Assembly: GCA_021792955.1 (NCBI GenBank)
Contig: JAJYTP010000002.1
Location: 56,942 to 120,941 of the forward strand
Length of the DNA stretch: 64,000 bases
Reading direction: 5' to 3'
Source of the DNA: an archaeon
GTDB taxonomy: Archaea; Thermoproteota; Nitrososphaeria; Conexivisphaerales; UBA164
Shown: positions 8,886-17,161 of the stretch, in pieces
Position numbering within the stretch: position 1 is the stretch's first letter
Layout: every line of letters starts with the position of its first letter
Translations under genes and position numbers: made by a program
The notes under the pieces: model-generated
What the model was told of the DNA's origin: nothing
The model's database searches: none
What the model saw: only the letters and a program-made list of their open reading frames with translations

Positions 8886-9245
8886 TTAACCATACACAGG
8901 AAGGTCCATAGGTGATGATTTAGTCCCCTTGCTCTTAATTATTTTCCTTTCAAAATAAACTAGAAGGGATATTGTAACCACTTCAAGTAAAAATATAACG
9001 TAAAGGAAATAGTTTCCTAGAAATATAATGCCTGCTAGCAAATATATTAATGAAATGCCATTTAAAAAATAGGACGCCATACGAGGGCCAAGGTCCAATA
9101 GATGAAGGGTTCCAATGGCCAATATGAAAATGAAAAAGGCCAAGCTTAGATAAGGAGAGGCCAACCCAATGGAAAGGATGAACATGATGAGGTAAGCTAC
9201 AGAAATTACAATATGAAACGTCCCGATAAGGAGGTTGGATTTCAT
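8886..9245 (-). CDS. Small four-TM membrane protein, unknown
   Basis: 119 residues, almost entirely hydrophobic, with about four predicted membrane helices and a short basic cytoplasmic tail (FERKIIKSKGTKSS). No family recognised. It is convergent with the SDR gene and followed by no cotranscribed gene. The overlapping ORF 8983-9273 in another frame is treated as its shadow. Confidence 0.6.
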   Translation of the reverse strand: MKSNLLIGTFHIVISVAYLIMFILSIGLASPYLSLAFFIFILAIGTLHLLDLGPRMASYFLNGISLIYLLAGIIFLGNYFLYVIFLLEVVTISLLVYFERKIIKSKGTKSSPMDLPVYG

Positions 9246-9332
9246 TTGCGAATAAAGCCTTGGGCGGTTCCATTTAACTATTTCTAAAAAATTGATTTAA
9301 TGAAGTGTTTAATAATGAATATTTCTTACACC

Positions 9333-9421
9333 AAGTTCCCATGTAGCCGACGAACCTCATGAGGGATACTGGCATGAAGCTCACGAGCTTTAGCGTGAGA
9401 GGATGCCACATGGTAAAACTT
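9333..9421 (+). ncRNA. Possible structured RNA or IS605-like end hairpin
   Basis: Nested inverted repeats are visible: TGGCAT (9370-9375) with ATGCCA (9403-9408), and inside it CTCACG (9380-9385) with CGTGAG (9394-9399). The palindrome CCTCATGAGG lies at 9355-9364. Outer arms AAGTTCCCATG (9333-9343) and CATGGTAAAACTT (9409-9421) can partly pair. A TATA-like GTTTAATAAT lies about 26 nt before the outer arm. It could be a small RNA, a leader element, or a leftover end of an IS200/IS605 element. No transposase or TnpB remains nearby. Confidence 0.35.
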
Positions 9422-9457
9422 TACCGGAAGAAGTAGATAATTCAATATGTCGAAAGG

Positions 9458-9463
9458 TTTAAA
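9458..9463 (+). promoter_or_regulatory. TATA box of tfe
   Basis: GGTTTAAAGG is centred about 27 nt before the TFE start codon, as expected for a leaderless archaeal promoter. A second A/T-rich stretch directly against the ATG is too close to be the functional box. Confidence 0.5.
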
Positions 9464-9487
9464 GGGATCGATTGTGCATTTAAATAA

Positions 9488-10042
9488 ATGGTTAAGCTGG
9501 AATATGAGGACTCCTTCGTCAAAGCCGCTGGCATGCTGGGAGGAGAGGAATATGTACGCGTCGCTCGAGCCCTTCTTAATAATGTAGACGCCACCGATGA
9601 GGAAATAGCTAGCGCTACGGGTCTTAAAATAAATATAGTGAGGAGAGTGCTTTATGCGCTCTTTGAAAGGTCACTTATAATAGGTATAAGGTTTAAGGAC
9701 CCTAAAAAGGGCTGGTACGTATATAGATGGAAGGCGCAATCTGATGCAGTGGATACATTCCTGATGCGGGAGAGGAGAACCGTGCTTCAGAAGCTGACCG
9801 AAAGGCTGGAATATGAAAAATCAAACAGTTTTTATTATTGCGGCACACCTACCTGCAAGAAGAGAACGTTTGAAGAATCAATGATGGACCTCTTTAAGTG
9901 TCCAGAGTGCGGTAATACGCTTACACCATACGATAACTCAGAATTGATCAAGGCGATCGAGTGGAAGATAAATCAGATAAACGAAGAAATGGAACAGAAA
10001 AAAAGGGAGACGGAGAAGCCGATAGCGCCAAAGGAAAAGTAA
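9488..10042 (+). CDS. tfe: Transcription factor E, alpha subunit
   Basis: Basal transcription factor that helps RNA polymerase open promoters, homolog of TFIIE-alpha. 184 residues: an N-terminal extended winged helix (residues about 5-90), then a zinc ribbon, then a charged C-terminal tail. In the ribbon the first knuckle is CGTPTC, spacing C-x4-C instead of the usual C-x2-C, while the second is a normal CPEC. A flavoprotein gene converges on its 3' end. Assignment is firm by architecture. Confidence 0.88.
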   Translation: MVKLEYEDSFVKAAGMLGGEEYVRVARALLNNVDATDEEIASATGLKINIVRRVLYALFERSLIIGIRFKDPKKGWYVYRWKAQSDAVDTFLMRERRTVLQKLTERLEYEKSNSFYYCGTPTCKKRTFEESMMDLFKCPECGNTLTPYDNSELIKAIEWKINQINEEMEQKKRETEKPIAPKEK

Positions 10043-10066
10043 CATCCCCATTGCTGGGCGCTAAAA

Positions 10067-11401
10067 TTAGCTTTCCTTCCCTACTCTCGCAGCTATTATG
10101 ACCGAATCCCAAACAGGCGAAAATGGTGGCGCATAAGGAATTCCAGAGAAAAAGAGATCGTTTAGGTTGAATTTAGCCTGAATGGCCACGCTCAATGCGC
10201 TGATCCTCCCCCATGCTCCACGCCCGAGCGCCTGAGCCCCCACAATGGCCTTTGATTCAGCTAGGTATACCAATTTGATTTTTATTTCACTTCCACCCGG
10301 ATAGTATCCTGCCATATTTTCCCCTTCAATGGTAACCGATCGTACGTTCATGCCTGCGGCCCTGGCGGCCTTTTCAGTAAGCCCTACACCACCTATCTCC
10401 ATATCATAGAACTTGGTTATAGAGGAGCCCACTGTTCCAGGGAAAGCCAAATCCCCACCCGTAGCATTCGTTCCAGCTACATATCCCTCCTTATTGGCCT
10501 CGGGCGCGAGCGGGACATATACCGGTCCCCCGGTTATCATGCTCCTGATTTCCACGTTATCCCCAGCAGCGAATATGGATGGATCTGAAGTGAGCATGTG
10601 ATCATCAACGGCTATCGCCTTTGTGCTTCCAAGCTTAAGGCCCGCCGTACGAGCAAGGTCGGTATTGGGCTTAACTCCCATGGAAAGGATCACGCCGTCA
10701 AAAGATGCTCGCCCGCCATCGGTTTCAACTATTACGCTGGGACGATCTTTTTCCCCGTATATGCCCTTTACAGCTAACCCCTTCTCTATCTTTACCCCTT
10801 TATTAATTACCGCCTTTTCAACCAGAGCCGCTGTATCAGTATCCATATTTGGCATGATCTGGGGCATGGCCTCCATTATAGTGACCTTCTTGCCTATGGC
10901 GCTAAGGCCTTCAGCCATTTCAATGCCTATATATCCGCCTCCCACTATTCCTATGTTTTTGGAATCAGCCAACCGTTTCTTGATGGTTATGGCATCCTCG
11001 ATATATCTAACGGTAAATACCTGCTCGGCTTCCAGCCATTTCTTTTCAGGTATAAATGGCGATGCACCGGTAGCAAGGACGAGCATGTCATAGTTTAGTG
11101 TAATTTCCTTATCATTAGTAATAGCCCTAATGGATTTGGCGCCAGCATCAATGCCAAGCACCTTGGACTTGACGTACACATCTATCCTCCTGTTCTTCTT
11201 GAAGAATTCAGGGGTATAGGTAACCAGGTCCTCCGCTTCGTTCACCAACCCCTGTATAAAATAAGGTATGCCGCACGGGCCATAGGATACATAGCCGGAT
11301 TCTTCAAATACTTTTATCGAAGAATCAGGATCGCGTTTCCTTATCCTTGAAGCTGCGCTCATGCCTGCGGCTCCCCCCCCTATAACGACATATGATTTCA
11401 T
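10067..11401 (-). CDS. CoA-disulfide reductase-like flavoprotein
   Basis: FAD- and NAD(P)H-dependent pyridine nucleotide-disulfide oxidoreductase of the single-cysteine group (CoA-disulfide reductase or NADH oxidase). Seen: FAD-binding GGGAAGMSAASRIRK at the N-terminus, the active-site cysteine in SYGPCGIPYF, the second dinucleotide site GIVGGGYIGIEMAEGL, the FAD motif FAAGDNVE, and a C-terminal dimerisation domain. The ORF track begins 13 codons earlier, but the ATG at 11401 (MKSYVVIGGG) has a TATA box (11424-11434) at leaderless distance and fits the family start. It probably maintains the thiol pool or detoxifies oxygen. Substrate not proven. Confidence 0.88.
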   Translation of the reverse strand: MKSYVVIGGGAAGMSAASRIRKRDPDSSIKVFEESGYVSYGPCGIPYFIQGLVNEAEDLVTYTPEFFKKNRRIDVYVKSKVLGIDAGAKSIRAITNDKEITLNYDMLVLATGASPFIPEKKWLEAEQVFTVRYIEDAITIKKRLADSKNIGIVGGGYIGIEMAEGLSAIGKKVTIMEAMPQIMPNMDTDTAALVEKAVINKGVKIEKGLAVKGIYGEKDRPSVIVETDGGRASFDGVILSMGVKPNTDLARTAGLKLGSTKAIAVDDHMLTSDPSIFAAGDNVEIRSMITGGPVYVPLAPEANKEGYVAGTNATGGDLAFPGTVGSSITKFYDMEIGGVGLTEKAARAAGMNVRSVTIEGENMAGYYPGGSEIKIKLVYLAESKAIVGAQALGRGAWGRISALSVAIQAKFNLNDLFFSGIPYAPPFSPVWDSVIIAARVGKES

Positions 11402-11512
11402 GTAGGGTACAGCCTTTGCGGGCTTAAAATACTTTATCAATAGGCGTCTTGGCTGTGGGAAGCGTTTCCGGAGTAAAATATTTCATTAACTGGGGGATGT
11501 TCGGATAGATAG

Positions 11513-11523
11513 AGTTAAAAATG
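11513..11523 (+). promoter_or_regulatory. TATA box of polB
   Basis: AGTTAAAAATG is centred about 25 nt before the ATG at 11543. This supports that start codon and a leaderless mRNA. Confidence 0.5.
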
Positions 11524-11542
11524 TCATAATGGTAGAAGGCTC

Positions 11543-14500
11543 ATGTCGGCTCCTATCGCTTTTCTCACTCAGAAGATAAGTGAACAGTCAAAGGAGATAA
11601 CGGATCTTAAGGGAGGCTTCCTGTTAGGAGCTGGCTATGATGGAGACAAGAAGTTGGCCTACCTTAAATTCTTGGATACTGTTTCACAGTCCATCTGTTA
11701 TTATTATGATAATTCAGGCCATAGGCCCTATTGTTATAGCAAAAAGACGCCATCTGAGCTTCAGCAACTATTAAAGAGGCCGGATGTAATTGCCATAAGG
11801 AAGGAAGAGAAACTCGAACCTATAAGTGACCAGAAGATCGAGGTATCAAAGATAATCACTTCAGACCCGTTAGCCATTGGCGGTTCACCCAACAGTCTAA
11901 GGAATATCGAGGACTGCTATGAAGCCGATATCAAATATTATGAAAATTACCTCTATGATCTGGGGCTCATTGCCTGTACATATTATGACCTAGAAAAGGG
12001 CGTCATAAGTAAGTCAACGATCAGCTACACGGAGGATATGTCATCCGTGTTGCAGGGGGTGATAGGCTCTCAGGACGCGTCTATGGCCAAGTACACGAGA
12101 GACTGGGCATTCATCCTTGCCCAACCGTTCCCCTATATAAAAAGGGCCGCGATAGACATCGAAGTATTTGCTGAAGCCGAAAATAGATTGCCGGACCCCG
12201 AAAAGGCAGAACAGCCCATTATAAGCATCTCCGTTGTGGGAAATGATGGCCAGCGAAAGGCCTTCGTACTTAGGAGGACGGATGTGGAACCCGGTGATGA
12301 CAAGCTGCCGGAAGGGGCAGATCTAATTTACTATGATGATGAACTCCAGCTGCTGCTCGACTTCTTCAAAAAGATGCTTGAATATCCGGTAATAGTGACA
12401 TTCAACGGTGACGGCTTTGATCTTCCATACCTGTACCATCGAGCGCAGAATCTGAATGTGCCTAAGGAAGCTATTCCGATCAGCATCGGTAAGGAGGTCG
12501 CATCCCTTAAACATGGAATACATGTTGACCTGTATAAAACATTCATAAATAGATCGATTCAGGGTTACGCCTTTTCTAACAAGTATTCTGAGCATACTCT
12601 TGACGCCATTAGCCAGGCCATCCTAGGCGAAGGAAAGGAACCGGTTGTAGACAGCATAAATACCATGACGACTACCAAGCTAGCCGTATACAATTTGCAG
12701 GATTCAAACATAACCTTGGGGCTGACCACTTTCAATGATGATCTATTGTTCAAGCTCCTAATGACCATATCAAGGGTCGCTAAGATGCCGATCGAAGATA
12801 CATCCAGGCTAAGCGTTTCCAATTGGATCAGGAGCATGCTTATCTTCGAGCACAGAGCTAGGAAAGCGCTGGTGCCCAAGAGGGAGGAAATAGCCGCCAA
12901 AGGTAATGCTGGCTCCACGGCGATAATCAAAGGCAAGAAATATCAGGGAGGATTCGTTGTAGAGCCGAAACCCGGCGTTCACTTCCAAGTAGTAGTTCTG
13001 GACTTTGCCTCCCTGTATCCTAGCATCATTAAGGTCTATAACCTAAGTTATGAAACTGTAAAGTGCCCACACCCAGAGTGCAGGGATAACATACTTCCTA
13101 ATACAAATCTATGGGTCTGCAAAATAAACAAGGGTATGATTTCCCTCCTGATAGGCTCCTTGAGAGATATAAGGGTGAACTATTTTAAATCCCTTGCAAG
13201 GATAGCCGTAAACAAGGAACAAAAGCAATTTTACAACGTTATATCCCAATCACTAAAGGTTATACTCAATGCGTCATATGGGGTGATGGGGTTCGAAAGC
13301 TTCCCCTTCTACAGTTTGCCGGTAGCAGATTCGACTACTGCATTGGGGAGATATTCCATTCAGAGCGCTATAACAAAGGCTCAGGAACTGGGGAGTGAGG
13401 TGATATACGGCGATAGCATAGCCGGTGACTCAATTGTGGTAGTAGCAACTGAAGGCGAGCAATCCGGTGTTTTACCCTCGCCAGCTGTTGAACGAAAGAT
13501 GAAGGTTGAGGACCTGTTTAAGAGGGTCGATATAACCGGTGACGGGGGGAAGGAGTATTATCTGCCCGAGCATCTCTTTGTAGAATCACTGGATCAAAAT
13601 AAAATGGTGACGTTTGCGAAGGTCGTCAGTATAATGCGTCACCGAACCGCTAAAGACATGTACAGAATACGGGTGGATGGGCATAACATAGACGTTACAG
13701 AGGATCATTCGCTCATTTCGCTTTCGGAATCCGACAGTCCGCAATTTTCACCTATCAGACCACTGGATATCAAGAAAGGAACGCTGCTTGTAACGAGATC
13801 GAACACGACGAACGAAGTTAACGCTGGCAGTGGAACAAAGATCAGTATCTTATCGGCAGGCTATCATTTGGCGCACGCGTCAAGCATCGAGAAGCTGGCT
13901 GGCTATCAAGGCTACGTCTATGATCTGGAAGTGGAAGGTAATCACCGTTTCTTCGCGAACTCCGTGTTAGTCCATAATACTGATAGCCTCTTTCTAAAAA
14001 ATGCTTCCTCTATGCAAATCAAGGAAATCGAAAGATGGGCCAAGGAAAAGCTCGAAATAGATCTGGAGATAGACAAAAGGTACCGGTTTGTGGCGTTCAG
14101 TCAGAGGAAAAAGAACTATTTGGGTGTTTATGAAGATGGTTCCGTAGAGGTAAAGGGACTTTCCGGGAAGAAATCACATACTCCGGAATACATCAAAGAG
14201 GCCTTCTATAGCGTACTGGATACGCTTGGTAAGGTCAAGACGGAGGGTGATTTTGTTGAAGCAAAGGAAGAAATAAGGAAGAAGATACGTGAAGCATATT
14301 TGATGATAAATGAAAGGAAGGTGCCACTTGAAAAGTTAGCCTTTAAGGTCATGCTCAACAAGCCCGTTGACAAGTATACAGTAAGCACGCCGCAGCATGT
14401 CAAGGCGGCTCAACTGCTCATAGAAAATGGCAGTGAAATCAAGGCAGGCGATGTCATTTCATATATAAAGACTGTGACCCCGTCTGGAGTAAAGCCGCTA

Positions 14501-14641
14501 TCCCTGACAAAGAAGGAAGATATAGATACCGGCAAATACATCGAGTTCCTTGAGAGCACGTTCGAACAGCTGCTGGATGCTTTAGGGTACAACTTCGATC
14601 AGATAATAGGTTCATCTAGAATCGAAGATTTTTTTGGCTAA
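11543..14641 (+). CDS. polB: DNA polymerase B, intein-containing precursor
   Basis: Replicative or repair family-B DNA polymerase. The 1032-residue precursor contains a 188-residue intein, so the mature enzyme has 844 residues. Exonuclease motifs are DIEVF (Exo I), TFNGDGFDLPYL (Exo II) and YNLQDSNITLG (Exo III region). Polymerase motif A is DFASLYPSII, motif B is VILNASYGVMGF, and motif C (YGDTDS) is split by the intein after YGD. The extreme C-terminus SSRIEDFFG resembles a PCNA-binding box. Proofreading and polymerase residues all appear present. It is monocistronic with its own promoter. Confidence 0.95.
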   Translation: MSAPIAFLTQKISEQSKEITDLKGGFLLGAGYDGDKKLAYLKFLDTVSQSICYYYDNSGHRPYCYSKKTPSELQQLLKRPDVIAIRKEEKLEPISDQKIEVSKIITSDPLAIGGSPNSLRNIEDCYEADIKYYENYLYDLGLIACTYYDLEKGVISKSTISYTEDMSSVLQGVIGSQDASMAKYTRDWAFILAQPFPYIKRAAIDIEVFAEAENRLPDPEKAEQPIISISVVGNDGQRKAFVLRRTDVEPGDDKLPEGADLIYYDDELQLLLDFFKKMLEYPVIVTFNGDGFDLPYLYHRAQNLNVPKEAIPISIGKEVASLKHGIHVDLYKTFINRSIQGYAFSNKYSEHTLDAISQAILGEGKEPVVDSINTMTTTKLAVYNLQDSNITLGLTTFNDDLLFKLLMTISRVAKMPIEDTSRLSVSNWIRSMLIFEHRARKALVPKREEIAAKGNAGSTAIIKGKKYQGGFVVEPKPGVHFQVVVLDFASLYPSIIKVYNLSYETVKCPHPECRDNILPNTNLWVCKINKGMISLLIGSLRDIRVNYFKSLARIAVNKEQKQFYNVISQSLKVILNASYGVMGFESFPFYSLPVADSTTALGRYSIQSAITKAQELGSEVIYGDSIAGDSIVVVATEGEQSGVLPSPAVERKMKVEDLFKRVDITGDGGKEYYLPEHLFVESLDQNKMVTFAKVVSIMRHRTAKDMYRIRVDGHNIDVTEDHSLISLSESDSPQFSPIRPLDIKKGTLLVTRSNTTNEVNAGSGTKISILSAGYHLAHASSIEKLAGYQGYVYDLEVEGNHRFFANSVLVHNTDSLFLKNASSMQIKEIERWAKEKLEIDLEIDKRYRFVAFSQRKKNYLGVYEDGSVEVKGLSGKKSHTPEYIKEAFYSVLDTLGKVKTEGDFVEAKEEIRKKIREAYLMINERKVPLEKLAFKVMLNKPVDKYTVSTPQHVKAAQLLIENGSEIKAGDVISYIKTVTPSGVKPLSLTKKEDIDTGKYIEFLESTFEQLLDALGYNFDQIIGSSRIEDFFG
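13415..13978 (+). other. Mini-intein in polymerase motif C (pol-c site)
   Basis: In-frame insertion of 188 codons between YGD and TDS of motif C. It starts with Ser (SIAGDSIVVV, block A). Block B is GHNIDVTEDHSLIS with the TxxH pattern. Block F leads to the terminal His-Asn (SVLVHN), followed by Thr as +1 extein residue. These are all residues needed for protein splicing. There is no room for a LAGLIDADG homing endonuclease between blocks B and F and no such motif is seen, so it is a mini-intein that can splice but not home. Known archaeal inteins occupy the same site, usually with an endonuclease. Confidence 0.92.
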
Positions 14642-14670
14642 TTTCAAGCTCTTCTTTAAAAGTATATAAA

Positions 14671-14686
14671 GTATATTATATAAAAG
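14671..14686 (+). promoter_or_regulatory. TATA box of the PEBP gene
   Basis: GTATATTATATAAAAG is centred about 25 nt before the ATG at 14702, within the 60-nt gap after polB. Confidence 0.55.
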
Positions 14687-14701
14687 GTAAAATCGATCTA
14701 A

Positions 14702-15151
14702 ATGAAGGTTAGAAGTCCCGAATTTAGGGATCAAGGATCAATTCCTATAGAACTCACCTGCGATGGAAAGGATGTATCTCCGCGACTTGAGTGGGACGCT
14801 GTACCTGGAGCCAAGAGCTATGCCTTGATAATGGAGGACCCTGACGCTCCCAACGGCACGTTCACCCACTGGGTTATCTATGCCATACATAACACGTTCT
14901 TACCTAAGGGGGTACCGGCGGCCGATAAATCGGAATATGGCTTTCAGGGAATAAACGACTTTGGAAAGATAGGATATGGGGGGCCCTGTCCCCCAAAGCC
15001 TCACCCAGCGCACAGGTATTATTTTTATGTATATGCTATCAGTGAGGATATAGAGTTTACACCGAAAACAACGGCCGTGTTACTGCGGAGTAAGATAAGG
15101 GGAAAGACCATAGATAGCGGAGTAATTATGGCCAAGTATAAACGCATATAA
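14702..15151 (+). CDS. PEBP family protein (YbhB/YbcL, Raf kinase inhibitor-like)
   Basis: 149-residue phosphatidylethanolamine-binding-protein fold. Family signatures are visible: LTCDGKDVSPRLEW near the N-terminus, MEDPDAPNGTFTHWVIY in the ligand-pocket region, and GYGGPCPPKPHPAHRYYFYVYA. Prokaryotic members are cytosolic or periplasmic proteins of uncertain role. There is no signal peptide here. A strong TATA box precedes it and no gene is cotranscribed. Confidence 0.93.
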   Translation: MKVRSPEFRDQGSIPIELTCDGKDVSPRLEWDAVPGAKSYALIMEDPDAPNGTFTHWVIYAIHNTFLPKGVPAADKSEYGFQGINDFGKIGYGGPCPPKPHPAHRYYFYVYAISEDIEFTPKTTAVLLRSKIRGKTIDSGVIMAKYKRI

Positions 15152-15301
15152 ACGCAAATAATGCGCTGTAAAAGAGCATTCCAGGGCATTAAATCATGAG
15201 TTATTTATCTATCTATCTTAAAAACGCCACTTAGCAAATCTGCGAATTACGGCTCAGATTTAAAAAACATTTTTATATGGTCAAATCAAATCAGCTTGAG
15301 A

Positions 15302-15766
15302 ATGATAAACGAAGTTATAGTTGAGAAAAGCAGTGCAGAGGAACTCCTGTATGATTTGAGCAAGAGACTAAAGTCAAATAAGGTCGTTGGTATGGCCAGG
15401 TTGCCTGAGCCAAGAGCCGATCAAGAGTATAGAGATGTAATCAAAAAGATTTACACCTTAACCGGCAGCGTAGAGCCTATAGTCATGCTCGAAGGCGATG
15501 ACGGTCAGAAGTATGTTTACACATTCCTCATTACATCCAATCTTGAAAAGGGAAAGGAGATAGTGGAATCCAGCGCGGTCGTCAGCGGGAAGTTAATTAC
15601 GATCAGGGGGGATGGCACTGAAGTACGGTCTTACAGTCCTCTTAAGATTTCAGGTGGGAGGGAATTGTTCAAGAGAATTGAAACTATTGCCAACGATTAT
15701 GAGGCTGCATACAGTGACCTATTTATAAGGAAATCTAAGAAGATAGATCCATATTATTGGTTATGA
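15302..15766 (+). CDS. Unknown protein, 154 residues
   Basis: Soluble mixed alpha/beta protein with no motif I recognise. The track begins at a TTG (15296), but the ATG two codons later (MINEVIVEKSS) is preferred because a TATA box TTTTATATGG (15271-15280) lies about 26 nt upstream. The gene stands alone, converging on another unknown gene. Coding character matches the neighbours. Confidence 0.7.
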   Translation: MINEVIVEKSSAEELLYDLSKRLKSNKVVGMARLPEPRADQEYRDVIKKIYTLTGSVEPIVMLEGDDGQKYVYTFLITSNLEKGKEIVESSAVVSGKLITIRGDGTEVRSYSPLKISGGRELFKRIETIANDYEAAYSDLFIRKSKKIDPYYWL

Positions 15767-15788
15767 GAAAAGGATGTAGATAATTAAA

Positions 15789-16130
15789 TCATATTTTATT
15801 AGATCTGACATCTGATACAAGTTCGCTATTTTTTTGCTTTATTATAACGGCAGCTATTTCGTTTGGATTAAGCCCTGACTTTCCGTTTATGGCCTTTATG
15901 GTCGAGTCTATTATGTTATACGCGTAGTCGCCTGCAGGGAATTCGTCCTTCTCATCCATATAATAGTGGATACCTATTGCATTATACAAGGGGTGAACTA
16001 CATAGATCATTTTATCAAGCTTGTAGAAAACAAGAACCATACCACGGCCAGCGCCACTGGTGATTGCTGCAAGATCCTTTATGAGGTCTTCCAGAGAAAA
16101 GAATTGAGCGTAATACTTCTCTATTGCCAT
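15789..16130 (-). CDS. Unknown protein, 113 residues
   Basis: Small soluble protein (MAIEKYYAQFFSLEDLIKDL) with regular alpha/beta pattern and no cysteine or membrane helix. No family recognised. It lies downstream of the Rieske gene on the same strand (62 nt gap), so they could be cotranscribed. Treated as real because the frame is uninterrupted and codon use is like that of its neighbours. Confidence 0.6.
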   Translation of the reverse strand: MAIEKYYAQFFSLEDLIKDLAAITSGAGRGMVLVFYKLDKMIYVVHPLYNAIGIHYYMDEKDEFPAGDYAYNIIDSTIKAINGKSGLNPNEIAAVIIKQKNSELVSDVRSNKI

Positions 16131-16192
16131 AGCTCCCCATTAAGATTGGAAATAGAAATAGTTAGCGGCTGATTTGGAAGGATCGTTAAGCT

Positions 16193-16447
16193 TCAAACAG
16201 CTGGTATCAGTCTGCAATTGGGCGGACATGGTGTCTTTGAAACTGGAAGAACCTTTAATTCGCCACTTTTTATATCAAATTCAGCACCATGAAATGGGCA
16301 CCTAATTCTACCATCAACTATCAGAAATCCCTCTGACGTAATCACCCTACCCTTATGGGGACAGTAATCAAGATAGGAATAGGTTTGGCCATCAACCTTG
16401 ATCCTAAATGATGGGCCGATCGTTGATAAAAATCGTTCGATTTCCAT
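16193..16447 (-). CDS. Rieske [2Fe-2S] ferredoxin-like protein
   Basis: 84-residue stand-alone Rieske domain. The cluster ligands are in CPHKG and CPFHGAEFD, the C-x-H...C-x2-H pattern. There is no membrane anchor, so it is a soluble electron carrier of the dioxygenase-ferredoxin or nitrite-reductase small-subunit type, not a cytochrome bc subunit. No oxygenase gene is nearby and its partner is unknown. Confidence 0.88.
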   Translation of the reverse strand: MEIERFLSTIGPSFRIKVDGQTYSYLDYCPHKGRVITSEGFLIVDGRIRCPFHGAEFDIKSGELKVLPVSKTPCPPNCRLIPAV

Positions 16448-16500
16448 TTAACCAATACCTCTTGATAAAGACTTGTTACGATCCCTTTTAAGCCTTATAT

Positions 16501-17097
16501 TTATACTAATTTTGGCATCTTCAGTCTCATGTCGGTTGTATGCGCAAATCCGAACGAGTGTAAATAATGCGTAAAGGCCTTCTTTATGTTAGTATCTGGC
16601 TCCGGGTTCTTCTCGTAAAAGAACCCTTCCATGAGCTTGGCTGCATGATATCTGAAACTTTCTGAGTCCTTTACTACAAAAGTTATTATCCGCGGTTTCA
16701 ATCCAAACAATGAAGTGCTGGAATATTTTCTGCCTTCCATGCCCACGCCCGTGCTTATCTTAATTAATTCTAACTCGGGATGAGACCTTCGAATTTTGCG
16801 TTCCAGATGGGGTGAGGTCACTTTAGTAAAGCCATTTATATCTATTAGCTCCATGGCCCTCTGGAATTCCATTTCCTTATAATTCATCAATCCATATTTA
16901 CTTTTTAATTCCCTTATCATCCTGTAAATCGTTGAAAAGCCCCTTTTGGTCATGCTTGATATGCCTTCCACTGAATACCCCTTTTTATACAGTTTAATCA
17001 CCTGCTCAAATGTATTATAATCGTGCAGGTAGAATGGTTTATTCCTTTTATAAATGGAATTAAGATTATTCCATATAATTTTTATATCATCAGCCAT
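16501..17097 (-). CDS. Putative HTH DNA-binding protein
   Basis: 198 residues. The N-terminal third has a helix-turn-helix-like segment (VIKLYKKGYSVEGISSMTKRGFSTIYRMIREL, residues about 33-64, resembling resolvase/transposase HTHs). The rest has no recognised family. The gene is more A/T-rich than its surroundings, and the neighbouring region holds a transposase relic, so acquisition by transfer is plausible. It could be a regulator or an element-encoded protein. Confidence 0.6.
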   Translation of the reverse strand: MADDIKIIWNNLNSIYKRNKPFYLHDYNTFEQVIKLYKKGYSVEGISSMTKRGFSTIYRMIRELKSKYGLMNYKEMEFQRAMELIDINGFTKVTSPHLERKIRRSHPELELIKISTGVGMEGRKYSSTSLFGLKPRIITFVVKDSESFRYHAAKLMEGFFYEKNPEPDTNIKKAFTHYLHSFGFAHTTDMRLKMPKLV

Positions 17098-17161
17098 AAC
17101 AAATTATCTACTTGAAGAATATTTAAATATATCTCCAATTTTTATTGTAAATTACAGAGTA

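Noticed and set aside
8983-9273. 96-residue minus-strand ORF rich in His, Pro and Trp
   Set aside because: Overlaps the better four-TM ORF 8886-9245 in another frame; composition looks like a frame-shifted shadow.
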